Source of the DNA: Bacteroidales bacterium UBA1181 | GTDB lineage: Bacteria > Bacteroidota > Bacteroidia > Bacteroidales > Paludibacteraceae | Direction of reading: 5' to 3' | NCBI GenBank assembly: GCA_002310215.1 | Contig: DBYR01000002.1 | Coordinates: forward strand, 67,459 to 131,458 | Length of the DNA: 64,000 nt | Part shown: in pieces, positions 41,620-51,700 of the stretch | How positions within the stretch are numbered: position 1 is the first letter of the stretch | Layout: every line of letters begins with the position of its first letter | Translations under genes and position numbers: made by a program | The notes under the pieces: model-generated | The model's input: only the letters and a program-made list of their open reading frames with translations | Told to the model about the DNA's origin: nothing | The model's database searches: none

Positions 41620-44600
41620 ATGAATAAAAGATTATTTAAGGCGCTGATTTATTTATCAAGCTTATGTTGCTTGCAAAATAGTTATGCACAATGCGCAGTG
41701 GATCCTGGAGATAAGGATTTTAATTTAGCCAATAGTATTAGTGTTAATCCGTATGGAGCAACGACGATAGCCTCTTATCAGACGCTTGTCCTAACCCAGT
41801 CTGGTTCATACAAGTTGTATAATAACGGAGGAACCGTTATCGCAACTGCGCCTGGCGTGTACACGTTCGAGATGGGGTCCACCTATAATACGGGCAGTAA
41901 TGGTAGCGCATGTAAGTTATATGTGAATGCCGGTGCCAAGGTGATTATAGAGGGAGGCTTCCAGGCAACATTTGAATTGGTGAATCGTGGAGAACTTACC
42001 ATTAAAAGGTCTCCATATAGCTCCGAGAATATCATTGACTTCAATTCGACCTCCAGTGTGATCAATGTGGGTAAATTGAATATTGAGGGCAATTTGAGAC
42101 TTAATGCCCTGTTTTCCAACCTTTCGGAAGTTAACGTCGATGGGAATTTGTGGTTGAATAGTAACCGTGGTTATTGCTTGGCGAACGGGTCCATCATGAA
42201 TGTGGGTGGTAGTTCCAACATCAACTCTCCTATCTTGGGAAATGGAGGATGTCTGCATTCTGTCGGCGAAGTCTCTTTGGAACAAAACTATGTGCAGAAT
42301 AGTGGAAATAGGGTTACACCGGAAAATCAATTGGTCTACATCTGTTCGGAACATGGATTTTCTGGTGGTTTCCAATATAATGCGAATGCTCCGGAGAATC
42401 GCTCCGGAGGTGCTGTGCTTCAAGATAATTGCACCGGCTGCTCCGGCGGTGGCGGTGGCGGTGGCGGAGGCGGCGGCGGCGGAGGCGGCGGCGAACCGCA
42501 AGTCAATTACGTGATCGAAATATATGGTGATACAATCGTCTGCCAAAACGGTTCGACCTCTTTGGGCGTGAATGTGACGGGTAAGGAGAATGCTAAATAC
42601 ACTTATCGTTGGGTAAAGGTCGTTGACGGAAATGAATATACGGTCTCTGAGGAGAGCGGGGCTTCCCGCCTTACGGTTTACCCGACTGAAATGACGAAGT
42701 ATAGGGTATATGTTACGGAGAATGGAACCACGCAAATAGGTTCTAAAGATGTCATCGTTTATGCGATGACGGCAAGCGCGTTCTTGTCTTACCGGGATGC
42801 GAACACTGTGGTCTTGACCGCTTCTTCGGCTGATTCTTATGCATGGAGCACGGGAGCTGTCACTCCTTATATCACTGTTCCGGTAAGCGAATCGACAAGA
42901 ACATATAGCGTTGATTTAACTAAAGACGGGAAAACTTGTACGGCAAGCGTTGTGGTCAACAACTTGAATGATGTTAATGATAATCGTAGGCCTATGCAGG
43001 TTATCGTCAATGGCCCTGCTTCGCTTTGCCCGGGCTCGGATACTTCTATTGTCGCTGTGGTGAGTGGCGGTAGTGGTAATTATACTTACGAATGGAATAC
43101 GGGCGCGACCACTCCTTCCATTACGGACGGACCGCTGGCAAGCAGCGATTACTGCGTGGTTGTGACCGATGTGGAATTGGGCCTGAAGAAAACCGCTTGT
43201 TCCCATGTCTATGTCCCTGTGATCGAAGTCGTGGATACCACGGATGGTATCACCTATTTGTTGGACGGCGTGCAGAAAACCATTCCATCGATGCCTTCGG
43301 ACTCGACACTGACTGTCTGGTTGGATGGTGGCGAGAAGTGTGATGTGAGGTTGTTCGGGAATGACTACAAAGGTCCCGATCCTTTTATCATTGTTATCCA
43401 CGGCAATGATACTATTTCCCATGAACAGGACACTATCTCTAATCCTGGAGGAGGAAATGGAATCCGCTGGAAAGACACTGTCTATATTTGTAAGGGTCAG
43501 ACGCTCTCTTTGGTGGCGGGTGATTCAACCTCAACGAATACGTATCGTTGGTTGGGCTTGAACTCAACGTCGAGTTCGGTGGAGGTGACGCCAGAACAGA
43601 CGACAACGTATGTGCTGACTGTAAGTGACCAAAACGGAACCTTCCACAATGCCGCGGAGGTGACGGTGGTCGTTCGTAGAATCTATTCTGTCACTTTGAC
43701 TACCGAAAACCAATCGAAGACGATTGTTCAAGGTGCGGGCGGTTCGAAATATGTTTGGAATGTCGGCGATAATACTTATACGGGTAATCCATTGGTGCTT
43801 GATTATCCTACCGGATATACTTATTGCGCCGTTACGGTTGACGATGTTTGTACTGACACGCTCTATTTCCAAGAGAACTCCTATAAGGTGGAGATAGTTG
43901 ACGTAACTGACACCTCGTCCCTGAAGTATAATGATTTGTACTATTGCGTGAATGCTTCTTCCCAGGATTCTATCACGCTGAGTGCAAATGTGTCGGGCGC
44001 AAGTGGCTCTCTCAGGTATGAGTGGTATAGAAACGATGTCTTGCTCTCGGCAAATAGCCCATCTATTCGGGTGAAGGAGTCTGTCTCTACTGAATATAAG
44101 GTTGTCGTTACCGATTTTGGAACGGGTAAGAAGGCTGTCTCCACAAGGAACGTGATCGTCATGTCCGCTAAAATCAATAAGCAAAACGAGCAGACCGCAC
44201 AGCTTATAGCGACGGGTGGTGGTGATTATCTTTGGTCTACGGGCGGTAATACGCAATCTATCGTGGTGCCTGCCGATGTGGCGGGAACTTATACGGTGAA
44301 TGTCACGAGAAACGGATATCAATGCTCCGCGGAGGTGAATGTGGTGCCTGGCCTCATTTTCGTGCCTGACACGATAAATGTTCTGATTACGTCTCCTTCT
44401 TCTCCTTCTTCTCATCTTAGCATTTGCGAGGGTGAAACCATCACCTTGAAGGCGGGCGAAACCAATGGGTCTGGCCGCTACTCATATTCTTGGAATATCG
44501 CGGATGAGACCCAAAACCACTCAAGCCAAATCGTGATCTCCCCTAAGGAGTCTAAGACTTATGTCGTTCATGTGCGGGATTTGGCTTCCGGCGCTACGGG

Positions 44601-47600
44601 CACGGATTCCATCCATGTCAATGTGTTGAGCGTCGGTGTGGATAGCTTCGTCGTGGATAATTCCATCCGCCTGTTTGCGAGAGGCGGTGTCTCTTATCTG
44701 TGGTCGACGAATGAGACCACTTCGTACATAACGGTTCCGGGAACGACGGATATCTCCAACTACTCGGTGGTCGTTACGGATGAGTTCGGCAAGTCGTGCA
44801 AGCAAAACATAGATATACATGAATCCTCTACACATAGCGGAGGTGTACCTAATTTGACCATCTCCGGTCCTTCCACCATCTGCTATGGGGATACGATTGA
44901 ACTCTCGGCGACGCTCTCCTCGGGATGCGATTCCTGCGCTTTCCAATGGTTGAACAACCGATCCTATTCTTCGCCGACTATCCGTGTCGTTCCGAGACAC
45001 AGTGAGACTTACACGGTGAACGTTCTGGATCGCGCCACGAACCGTGAATACTCGGCCTCCTTCCGTGTGGATGTCATGAAGGCGGGTGTGACCTCGTACA
45101 TCAATGGCGGCAACGCGACGTTGTCCGCTTCGGGCGGAACCTCTTACTTGTGGAGCACTGGCGCCACCACCTCTTCGATTGTGGTGCCGGCTACGGATAG
45201 CGTTTATTCCGTTGTTGTCTCCAATGGAACGCTGAGTTGCGAGAAGACGGTCGCTATACCTGATCCGTATAAGTTGGATAACTTGAACATCAGAATAGAC
45301 GGTAATACGGAGATCTGTCCAAACACGTCGACGAACCTGACGGTTAAGATAGGCGACAACGATTCTTATTATGAGGACTTTGAGGTTAAATGGGTCGGAT
45401 TCCCTAATGCGGGTCGCTCCATTGAAGTATCACCGGAACACTCCCAGACCTACAAGGCGCTTGTCTTCCACCGGCCGACGGGAAGGGTATATTCGACCCT
45501 GACGGCAAGTGTGGTTGTCTTGCAAAGTTGCCAAGGCGGTGGCGGTGGTGACGACACGATCCCTGATCTGTTCGTCCCTGAATGCGGCGATTCCGATTTG
45601 AGCAATGAATCTTATAGATTGACGGATGGGACTGCCTATGTCCTGAAAACATCTTCGTCGAACGTGTTCTCGACAGGTAATAGTTATCAGGCAGTCATCA
45701 CAGAGGCGGGGAAAAAGTACGTGATCGAATTGGATACCATTTCCACAGCCTATATTTATTCGGATGTGGCCACCTCCCTCGATATGCTTGTATATAAAGG
45801 TACATTGATATTGGATGGTTCGGGTCCTTTCACTTTCGTGAAAAGATCCAGCGGGAAGTATTTCTCAATGAGTAAAACATCTCAATTGATCGTGAACAAG
45901 GGGACGAACGTGACCATCATCTCTCATGAGCAATCAGATGTAGATCCGGCCAAAATGAACAATGATTCCCGATTGTATAACCGTGGTCTCATTACAGTCC
46001 AAGGAAGATTCGTATTGTACAATAATTCTCACCTGGTGAATATGGGTTCTTTCCGATCTTCTTCCAGCTTGACTGTCAATGACCATAATTGTAGGGTGAC
46101 AAACTATAACTTGATGGATTTTGATCGTTTGTCTTCTATGGAGCATGCAGAGAATGATATGATTGCATTGGAGGCGGGATCTGTCACGAAGTTCAGAAAA
46201 TTCCAGCGCGTCTTCTCTCATTCTGGCGACAATTCTGTTGTGCCTCTCTGTGGAAGCGGTTGTATTCATGTTACAGGAAAGGTCGAAAACATCACTGTCT
46301 CCAAGCTTGTCGGACCATCTGTCAAGGTATGTTTGCAGGGTGAAAGCGTTTCTTCGGCAAGCAAGTGGGACACTGGTATCTTGAGTACGAATTGTTCGTC
46401 TTGTGACATAAACGTAACTCCAATCAATAAGACCGTTTGCGACACCTCGTTGGGTAGTAGGGATACCGTCCGTCTTGAGGTGCGTGTTTCGGGCGGAAGC
46501 GGCTCTTTCAATTATGAGTGGCTCGGTGGCGCTGCCTCTCAACAAGGCTCGGTGAGCGTGGGCGGAGTATTGTATCCAATCACTTGCTCCGTTAGCATAC
46601 CTTCTTCCTTGACGAAGGATACCACGATATCGCGTGAACTTGTTATCCATGACGCGAATGATAATTCTTCGGTTGATACGGTGCTGGTTTCATATACGAT
46701 TCAGAAATGTGGCTCTGGTATAATTGATACAACGGATGTATTCCGTGTCGAAATCGAAGGTCCGGACTTCCTTTGCCTCGGTAATAAGGCTAGATTGAAG
46801 GCCAACCTGATCAACCCTCCTTCGGGTATCATCTCTTATCGTTGGAGCACGAACGAGAAAACGGATCGGATTGTCGTTTCCCCAATGGAAGCTGTCGACA
46901 CCACCTATTGGGTCGATGTGATTTGCGTCCGTGGTGCTGACACTACAATCATCAGAAAAGACTTTACGTTTAACGTCCGTGATTGCGGCGTGGGTGGTTG
47001 CGCTTCTGATCTATGGGTGAATGTCGACAAATTCCCTGACTGCGGCAACAATGGAGAAATGTCCATTTCTTCCGTCAATAGCGAAGACTCTCCTTTGAAT
47101 TCGTTCACAGTGAACTGGTATGATTCGAATTTCAACTTGATCGGTTCGGACTATACGCTGAGGAATGTGCCTGCGGGCGATTATTATGTCGAACTCAATA
47201 GAGATCAATGCTCGGCTCAAAGGAAAGTTAGATTGACTGCTGTGGATGGCCGTGATAATTCAGGATTGTCGATGACTGTTTATTCTATTCCTTCCCAGTC
47301 TACGTCTGGTGGTTCTTCAAATCAAGATACACTTGATTGTAACCTTACCCGTGTAGTCTCTCATGTCTCTTCGTTGTCGGCTGATGTCTCTACGATAGAC
47401 GCTAAATATGTGGTTTGGTCTGGATATGTCACTCCTCCTTGTTCCGGAAATTATCTGTTCCACTTTAATGGAGGTAACTTGTTCGTCAATAATAATATGG
47501 TCCCTAATGATAGTTCGATCAGCCTGCAGGAGGGTGCCTCTTATATGATTGCTTATTTGTTGGAAAAAAATAATACGAATGCTAATGTTGAGGTGAAGTG

Positions 47601-48729
47601 GACCACTCCTTGTTCTTCCAATGGGGAGGAGTCGATACCTTCTTGCGCACTGACTGCTGGTCTCTTGGATGGTATAGGTTCGCTTTTCACTGAACATTCT
47701 GACATCACTTCCTTGTCGGCATATCAGAATTGTTTGAAGGATACATGCCTTAAACCGGTTGTGAACTTGTCTCCTCTCCGCCAGATTTGTGGTGCGGGTG
47801 CTTCCGTGACATTGGATGCGTTCGTCCCTGGTGCCACTTATATGTGGAAGAAGTCTGATAACGACGGTGTCTTAAGCACTCAGGCTTCTCTCACGGTGAG
47901 CGCTCCTGGTTACTATACTGTGGAGGTTACTTCTTGGTGCGGAAAGAAAGTGCAGAAGGATGTTGTGGTTCAACGTTTGAGCCCGAAAGAGATTTCTGTC
48001 ACAGCCTCTACGGATGCGGCTTGCTATGGCTCTTCCGTTCGACTAAGGGCTACGGGAGGTGTCTCCTATCAGTGGTCCCCTTCGACTGGGTTGAGTGATG
48101 CCACTTCCGCTACTCCAACCCTGACGGCGGAGAACTCCAACACCTACACGGTCAAAATACGTACCGTTGGCGGGTGTGAGATCTCGAAATCCGTGGAGGT
48201 GAAGGTGAAAGAACCTTTCGACTTCGATGTGATCCAAAAGTATGACGAGTGCAACGGCTCAAAGATACAGATGAGCGCGGAAGGCGCGGATGAATATTAC
48301 TGGTATCCTTCGGATGGTTTGTCTTGTGTCAGATGCTCCGTTACGGATGTCGTGTTGGGCTCCGATGAAAAGACTTATACGGTTGAGGGTATGAAAGATG
48401 GTTGTGTCCTGAAAAAGAATGTCTCAGTTCGTCCTTTGCTTAAACAAAGCGATCTGGATTTCACTTTCGGATCTTCTAACCAGTGTGGTGTGGTATTGAC
48501 TGCCTCCGACATGGGCCCTAGGGTTTCATATCGTTGGAGTGTGGAGGCTAATCCGGATCTCAACGTGGAAGGCCAGTCTGTCACATTATACTTCCCTTCC
48601 GATGGCGATTATAAGGTTACGTTAACGGCAAGGAGAATGGATTGCGACGAAAACTCGGTGGTTTCGTTGACGAAGATAGTGCGTGTGAGAGGTTGTAATC
48701 CTTGCAACCCTTGTGTTGTGGAACATTAA
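41620..48729 (+). CDS. Giant exported Ig/PKD-like repeat protein (2369 residues)
   Basis: The protein begins with a signal peptide (ALIYLSSLCCLQNSYAQ). Residues ~25-275 look like a beta-helix rich in turns, followed by a run of 16 glycines (276-291), then many tandem Ig/PKD-like repeats of two alternating types. One type carries YLWSTGATTSSIVVP-like motifs. A second beta-helix-like block (~1315-1590) follows another glycine-rich linker (CQGGGGGDD), and more Ig repeats come after it. About residues 1925-1990 (VVWSGYVTPPCSGNYLFHF) resemble a PA14 domain. The end is CNPCNPCVVEH without a standard type IX sorting domain. Probably a long surface or secreted adhesin-like filament. It is first in a six-gene cluster; the next gene starts 24 bases later. 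Confidence 0.85.
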   Translation: MNKRLFKALIYLSSLCCLQNSYAQCAVDPGDKDFNLANSISVNPYGATTIASYQTLVLTQSGSYKLYNNGGTVIATAPGVYTFEMGSTYNTGSNGSACKLYVNAGAKVIIEGGFQATFELVNRGELTIKRSPYSSENIIDFNSTSSVINVGKLNIEGNLRLNALFSNLSEVNVDGNLWLNSNRGYCLANGSIMNVGGSSNINSPILGNGGCLHSVGEVSLEQNYVQNSGNRVTPENQLVYICSEHGFSGGFQYNANAPENRSGGAVLQDNCTGCSGGGGGGGGGGGGGGGGEPQVNYVIEIYGDTIVCQNGSTSLGVNVTGKENAKYTYRWVKVVDGNEYTVSEESGASRLTVYPTEMTKYRVYVTENGTTQIGSKDVIVYAMTASAFLSYRDANTVVLTASSADSYAWSTGAVTPYITVPVSESTRTYSVDLTKDGKTCTASVVVNNLNDVNDNRRPMQVIVNGPASLCPGSDTSIVAVVSGGSGNYTYEWNTGATTPSITDGPLASSDYCVVVTDVELGLKKTACSHVYVPVIEVVDTTDGITYLLDGVQKTIPSMPSDSTLTVWLDGGEKCDVRLFGNDYKGPDPFIIVIHGNDTISHEQDTISNPGGGNGIRWKDTVYICKGQTLSLVAGDSTSTNTYRWLGLNSTSSSVEVTPEQTTTYVLTVSDQNGTFHNAAEVTVVVRRIYSVTLTTENQSKTIVQGAGGSKYVWNVGDNTYTGNPLVLDYPTGYTYCAVTVDDVCTDTLYFQENSYKVEIVDVTDTSSLKYNDLYYCVNASSQDSITLSANVSGASGSLRYEWYRNDVLLSANSPSIRVKESVSTEYKVVVTDFGTGKKAVSTRNVIVMSAKINKQNEQTAQLIATGGGDYLWSTGGNTQSIVVPADVAGTYTVNVTRNGYQCSAEVNVVPGLIFVPDTINVLITSPSSPSSHLSICEGETITLKAGETNGSGRYSYSWNIADETQNHSSQIVISPKESKTYVVHVRDLASGATGTDSIHVNVLSVGVDSFVVDNSIRLFARGGVSYLWSTNETTSYITVPGTTDISNYSVVVTDEFGKSCKQNIDIHESSTHSGGVPNLTISGPSTICYGDTIELSATLSSGCDSCAFQWLNNRSYSSPTIRVVPRHSETYTVNVLDRATNREYSASFRVDVMKAGVTSYINGGNATLSASGGTSYLWSTGATTSSIVVPATDSVYSVVVSNGTLSCEKTVAIPDPYKLDNLNIRIDGNTEICPNTSTNLTVKIGDNDSYYEDFEVKWVGFPNAGRSIEVSPEHSQTYKALVFHRPTGRVYSTLTASVVVLQSCQGGGGGDDTIPDLFVPECGDSDLSNESYRLTDGTAYVLKTSSSNVFSTGNSYQAVITEAGKKYVIELDTISTAYIYSDVATSLDMLVYKGTLILDGSGPFTFVKRSSGKYFSMSKTSQLIVNKGTNVTIISHEQSDVDPAKMNNDSRLYNRGLITVQGRFVLYNNSHLVNMGSFRSSSSLTVNDHNCRVTNYNLMDFDRLSSMEHAENDMIALEAGSVTKFRKFQRVFSHSGDNSVVPLCGSGCIHVTGKVENITVSKLVGPSVKVCLQGESVSSASKWDTGILSTNCSSCDINVTPINKTVCDTSLGSRDTVRLEVRVSGGSGSFNYEWLGGAASQQGSVSVGGVLYPITCSVSIPSSLTKDTTISRELVIHDANDNSSVDTVLVSYTIQKCGSGIIDTTDVFRVEIEGPDFLCLGNKARLKANLINPPSGIISYRWSTNEKTDRIVVSPMEAVDTTYWVDVICVRGADTTIIRKDFTFNVRDCGVGGCASDLWVNVDKFPDCGNNGEMSISSVNSEDSPLNSFTVNWYDSNFNLIGSDYTLRNVPAGDYYVELNRDQCSAQRKVRLTAVDGRDNSGLSMTVYSIPSQSTSGGSSNQDTLDCNLTRVVSHVSSLSADVSTIDAKYVVWSGYVTPPCSGNYLFHFNGGNLFVNNNMVPNDSSISLQEGASYMIAYLLEKNNTNANVEVKWTTPCSSNGEESIPSCALTAGLLDGIGSLFTEHSDITSLSAYQNCLKDTCLKPVVNLSPLRQICGAGASVTLDAFVPGATYMWKKSDNDGVLSTQASLTVSAPGYYTVEVTSWCGKKVQKDVVVQRLSPKEISVTASTDAACYGSSVRLRATGGVSYQWSPSTGLSDATSATPTLTAENSNTYTVKIRTVGGCEISKSVEVKVKEPFDFDVIQKYDECNGSKIQMSAEGADEYYWYPSDGLSCVRCSVTDVVLGSDEKTYTVEGMKDGCVLKKNVSVRPLLKQSDLDFTFGSSNQCGVVLTASDMGPRVSYRWSVEANPDLNVEGQSVTLYFPSDGDYKVTLTARRMDCDENSVVSLTKIVRVRGCNPCNPCVVEH
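42445..42492 (+). repeat. In-frame (GGN)16 tract coding polyglycine
   Basis: Sixteen glycine codons (GGC, GGT, GGA) make a flexible linker between the N-terminal block and the Ig-like repeats of the giant protein. Such tracts can change length by slippage in steps of 3 bases without breaking the frame. Confidence 0.9.
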
Positions 48730-48753
48730 TAGGAGAAAATAAGCGATAAAATT

Positions 48754-51700
48754 ATGATAGACAAGATCAGAAAAAGTTATTGGACAAAAGTTGTCTCGTT
48801 TGTGTGGTTGTTTCAGTTGGTGTTCACCCCTTTTCAGGCTTGGGCGCTGACGGGTGGTCCAACACAACCCGAATTCGCGACTTTCACTCCGTCGGGGGTC
48901 GACAACATGGTGGATTTGTTCACGGGTGATTTTAGTTATAATATTCCTCTCTTGGATGTGGATGGATACCCGATTAACATTAGTTATTCGTCCGGCATTG
49001 GCGTGGAGGATCAGGCTAGTATGGTTGGCTTGGGTTGGACTTTGAACGCAGGTGGTATCATCAACCGTAATGTCCGTGGTATCCCTGATGATTTCAATGG
49101 AGAAGACCAAATCGTCACGACAACCAATATCAAGCCTTCTTGGACGGCTTCTGTCGGACTGAATGTGAAACCGGAAATCTTGGGATTTAATGCAAAAGGC
49201 GGCTCAAGAGGCCTTTCTCTCAATGGTTCTGTCTCATATAACAACTATTCAGGTTTGGCTTTGCAAACTGGTATCTCCGTGTCATTCCATGGCCGTTTGT
49301 CTAGCTTGGGTGATAAGAACAGCTCTAACTTGGGCTGTGGAGGTGGTATAGGATTACAAACTAGTACAGAAAGCGGTTTGTCTATTTCTCCATCGTTTAA
49401 TCTCTCCAAATATTCCTCGGATAAGGTAGATGGTGAAAATGCTACTGTGACATCTAGTCTTAAATTCGGTACTGCATTTAATTCTAGAAGTGGCATGAGG
49501 GAAATCACGGTCACTCCAACTCGCACATGGGAATGGTCTAAAAAACTTCCTGAAAAAGATGAAAATGGCAAGGATCAATATACGAACTTCTCATATTGTT
49601 TGGGTTCTTCTTCTTCTATTCCGCTTAACCCTCGAACTTATGTGCCTCAATTGTCTAATGACATGAATTCTTACTCCGTGAAGGTGGAAATCGGTTCGGG
49701 TGCGGAAGCTTTCTTGTTCGCTGGTGAGGGCTCCATCGATGGTTCTTATAGCAGACAATATATGCCGGAGAAAACGAAACGAGCTCCTGCTTATGGCTAT
49801 CTCTATTCTGATTTGGGTAAGGATAATCCTTACGCTATGCATGATTTCAACAGGGAGAAGGATCAAGCCTACTCGGAAAATCTCCCTGCCATCGCTTTGG
49901 CTCAAATGACTTATGATACTTATACGGCTTCGGGACAGGGTGTCACGGGTATGTTCAGACCTTTCCGTGACGTCAGCAGGGTGTATGACCCAGTTGTGGA
50001 AAACCGCTCAGGAAATGGTGCCGTTGGTCTTGATATCTCCGCTGGTAATATGTTTAAGGCGGGTGCTAACTTGTCGGGTGGCTTCGACCGCTCGTATTCA
50101 GGTAGGTGGACCGCATCTAACGGACCTTTCTCGAATACATCTTTCCATTCTTCGGAACCTGGTAACTTGTATGAGAAAGTTTATTTTAAGACTTCGGGAG
50201 ATTTCGCGGTGTATGATGATGAATATTATGACTTGATGTGTGGCGTGAGCCCTGTGCGTTTTAGTATTAATCAGGAAGGTGCCTTGAATTCTTTCGTGCT
50301 TTCCGGCAGATCTTCCGCCACTCCTAGAGAAATTAAAAGAGAGGCTAGGGCTAAGCGTAATTCAACCATGACCTACCTGACTGCCAAGGAGGCTTCTGTC
50401 TCGGGTCTGAACAAGGATTTGGTTTATTACGAGATGAACATGGACGGCTCGTACCAAATTAATCCGGTGCATGAGAAAAGATATGGTGACGAAGGAAGAA
50501 GAGCTCACCATATTTCTGAAATTACGGTGACCCGCCCTGATGGCACCCGTTATGTCTATGGCGACCAAATCTATAACTTCGTCCAGAAAGAGGTGACGTT
50601 TAATGTTGGTGAAGTGGATCAGACTGTTTTGAAACAGACTAATGGTGCTATGGTTCCGTTTGATTCGAACGACGCTTCTGAAAATAATACGAAGGGCGAT
50701 GATCATTACTACAATTGTAATACGTTGCCTCCTTATGCCAGCGGTTACCAATTGTCCGCTTGCCTCTCTCCTGATTATGTGGATGTGAAGGGCGATGGCC
50801 CTACCCCTGACGACTTGGGTATGTATACTAAAATCAACTATGCGAGATTGTATAAAAAGGAAAATTCATATAAGTGGAGAACTCCTTATGAATCTGATAG
50901 GGCTAATTTCATAGATAGATTCAAGAGCTCTGATAAGGATAACAAGGCTTCTTATCTCTATGGAGAGAAGGAAATCAAATATATCCACTCAATCGAGTCC
51001 AAAAACCATGTGGCGATGTTCTTCTACTCGAAAAGGTTGGATGCTTACGAGTCTGCGGGCGAGGTGAACGCGGCTGTTTCATCGAATCAGAAGCCTTTGA
51101 TGAAGCTGGATTCGATTTCCTTGTATGTTAATGACGCCGCTTTTAAGGCTGCGCTTGAGTCTGGTTCGCTGGGCAATCTGACCCCTGTTCAAACGGTCGT
51201 GTTCAGCTACGATTATAGATTGTGTAAGCATAACCCTGCATTTAAGGCTGAACCAAACTATAATAGCAATGGAGATGGTAAGTTGACGTTGACGTCCATC
51301 GCCTTCAAGTATTTCGATTCTAAAAAGGCGCAGATGAGCCCTTATGAATTCACCTACGGTTTCAATCCGGATTACAATACGCATGCGATGAATCGTTGGG
51401 GTTCTTATACGAGACATGTGGATCTCGATAATCCATATGTCTCTCAGAAGGCGGAAGACCTAGATGCACTGAATCAGGATGTCGCCGCTTGGACCCTCTC
51501 CCAAATCAAGTCGCCGACCGGTGGTGTCATCAAGGTGCAGTATGAGTCTGACGATTATGCGTTCGTACAGGATAAACGCGCTACCCAGATGGTTAAGATC
51601 CTTGGTGTGGGTTTTTGGAATGACCGTTTTAAGCCTAATAGCATATTTGCTGACATGGAGGAGGGCTATGATGCTGTCTTTGTGAGTGCTCAGGCTACGG

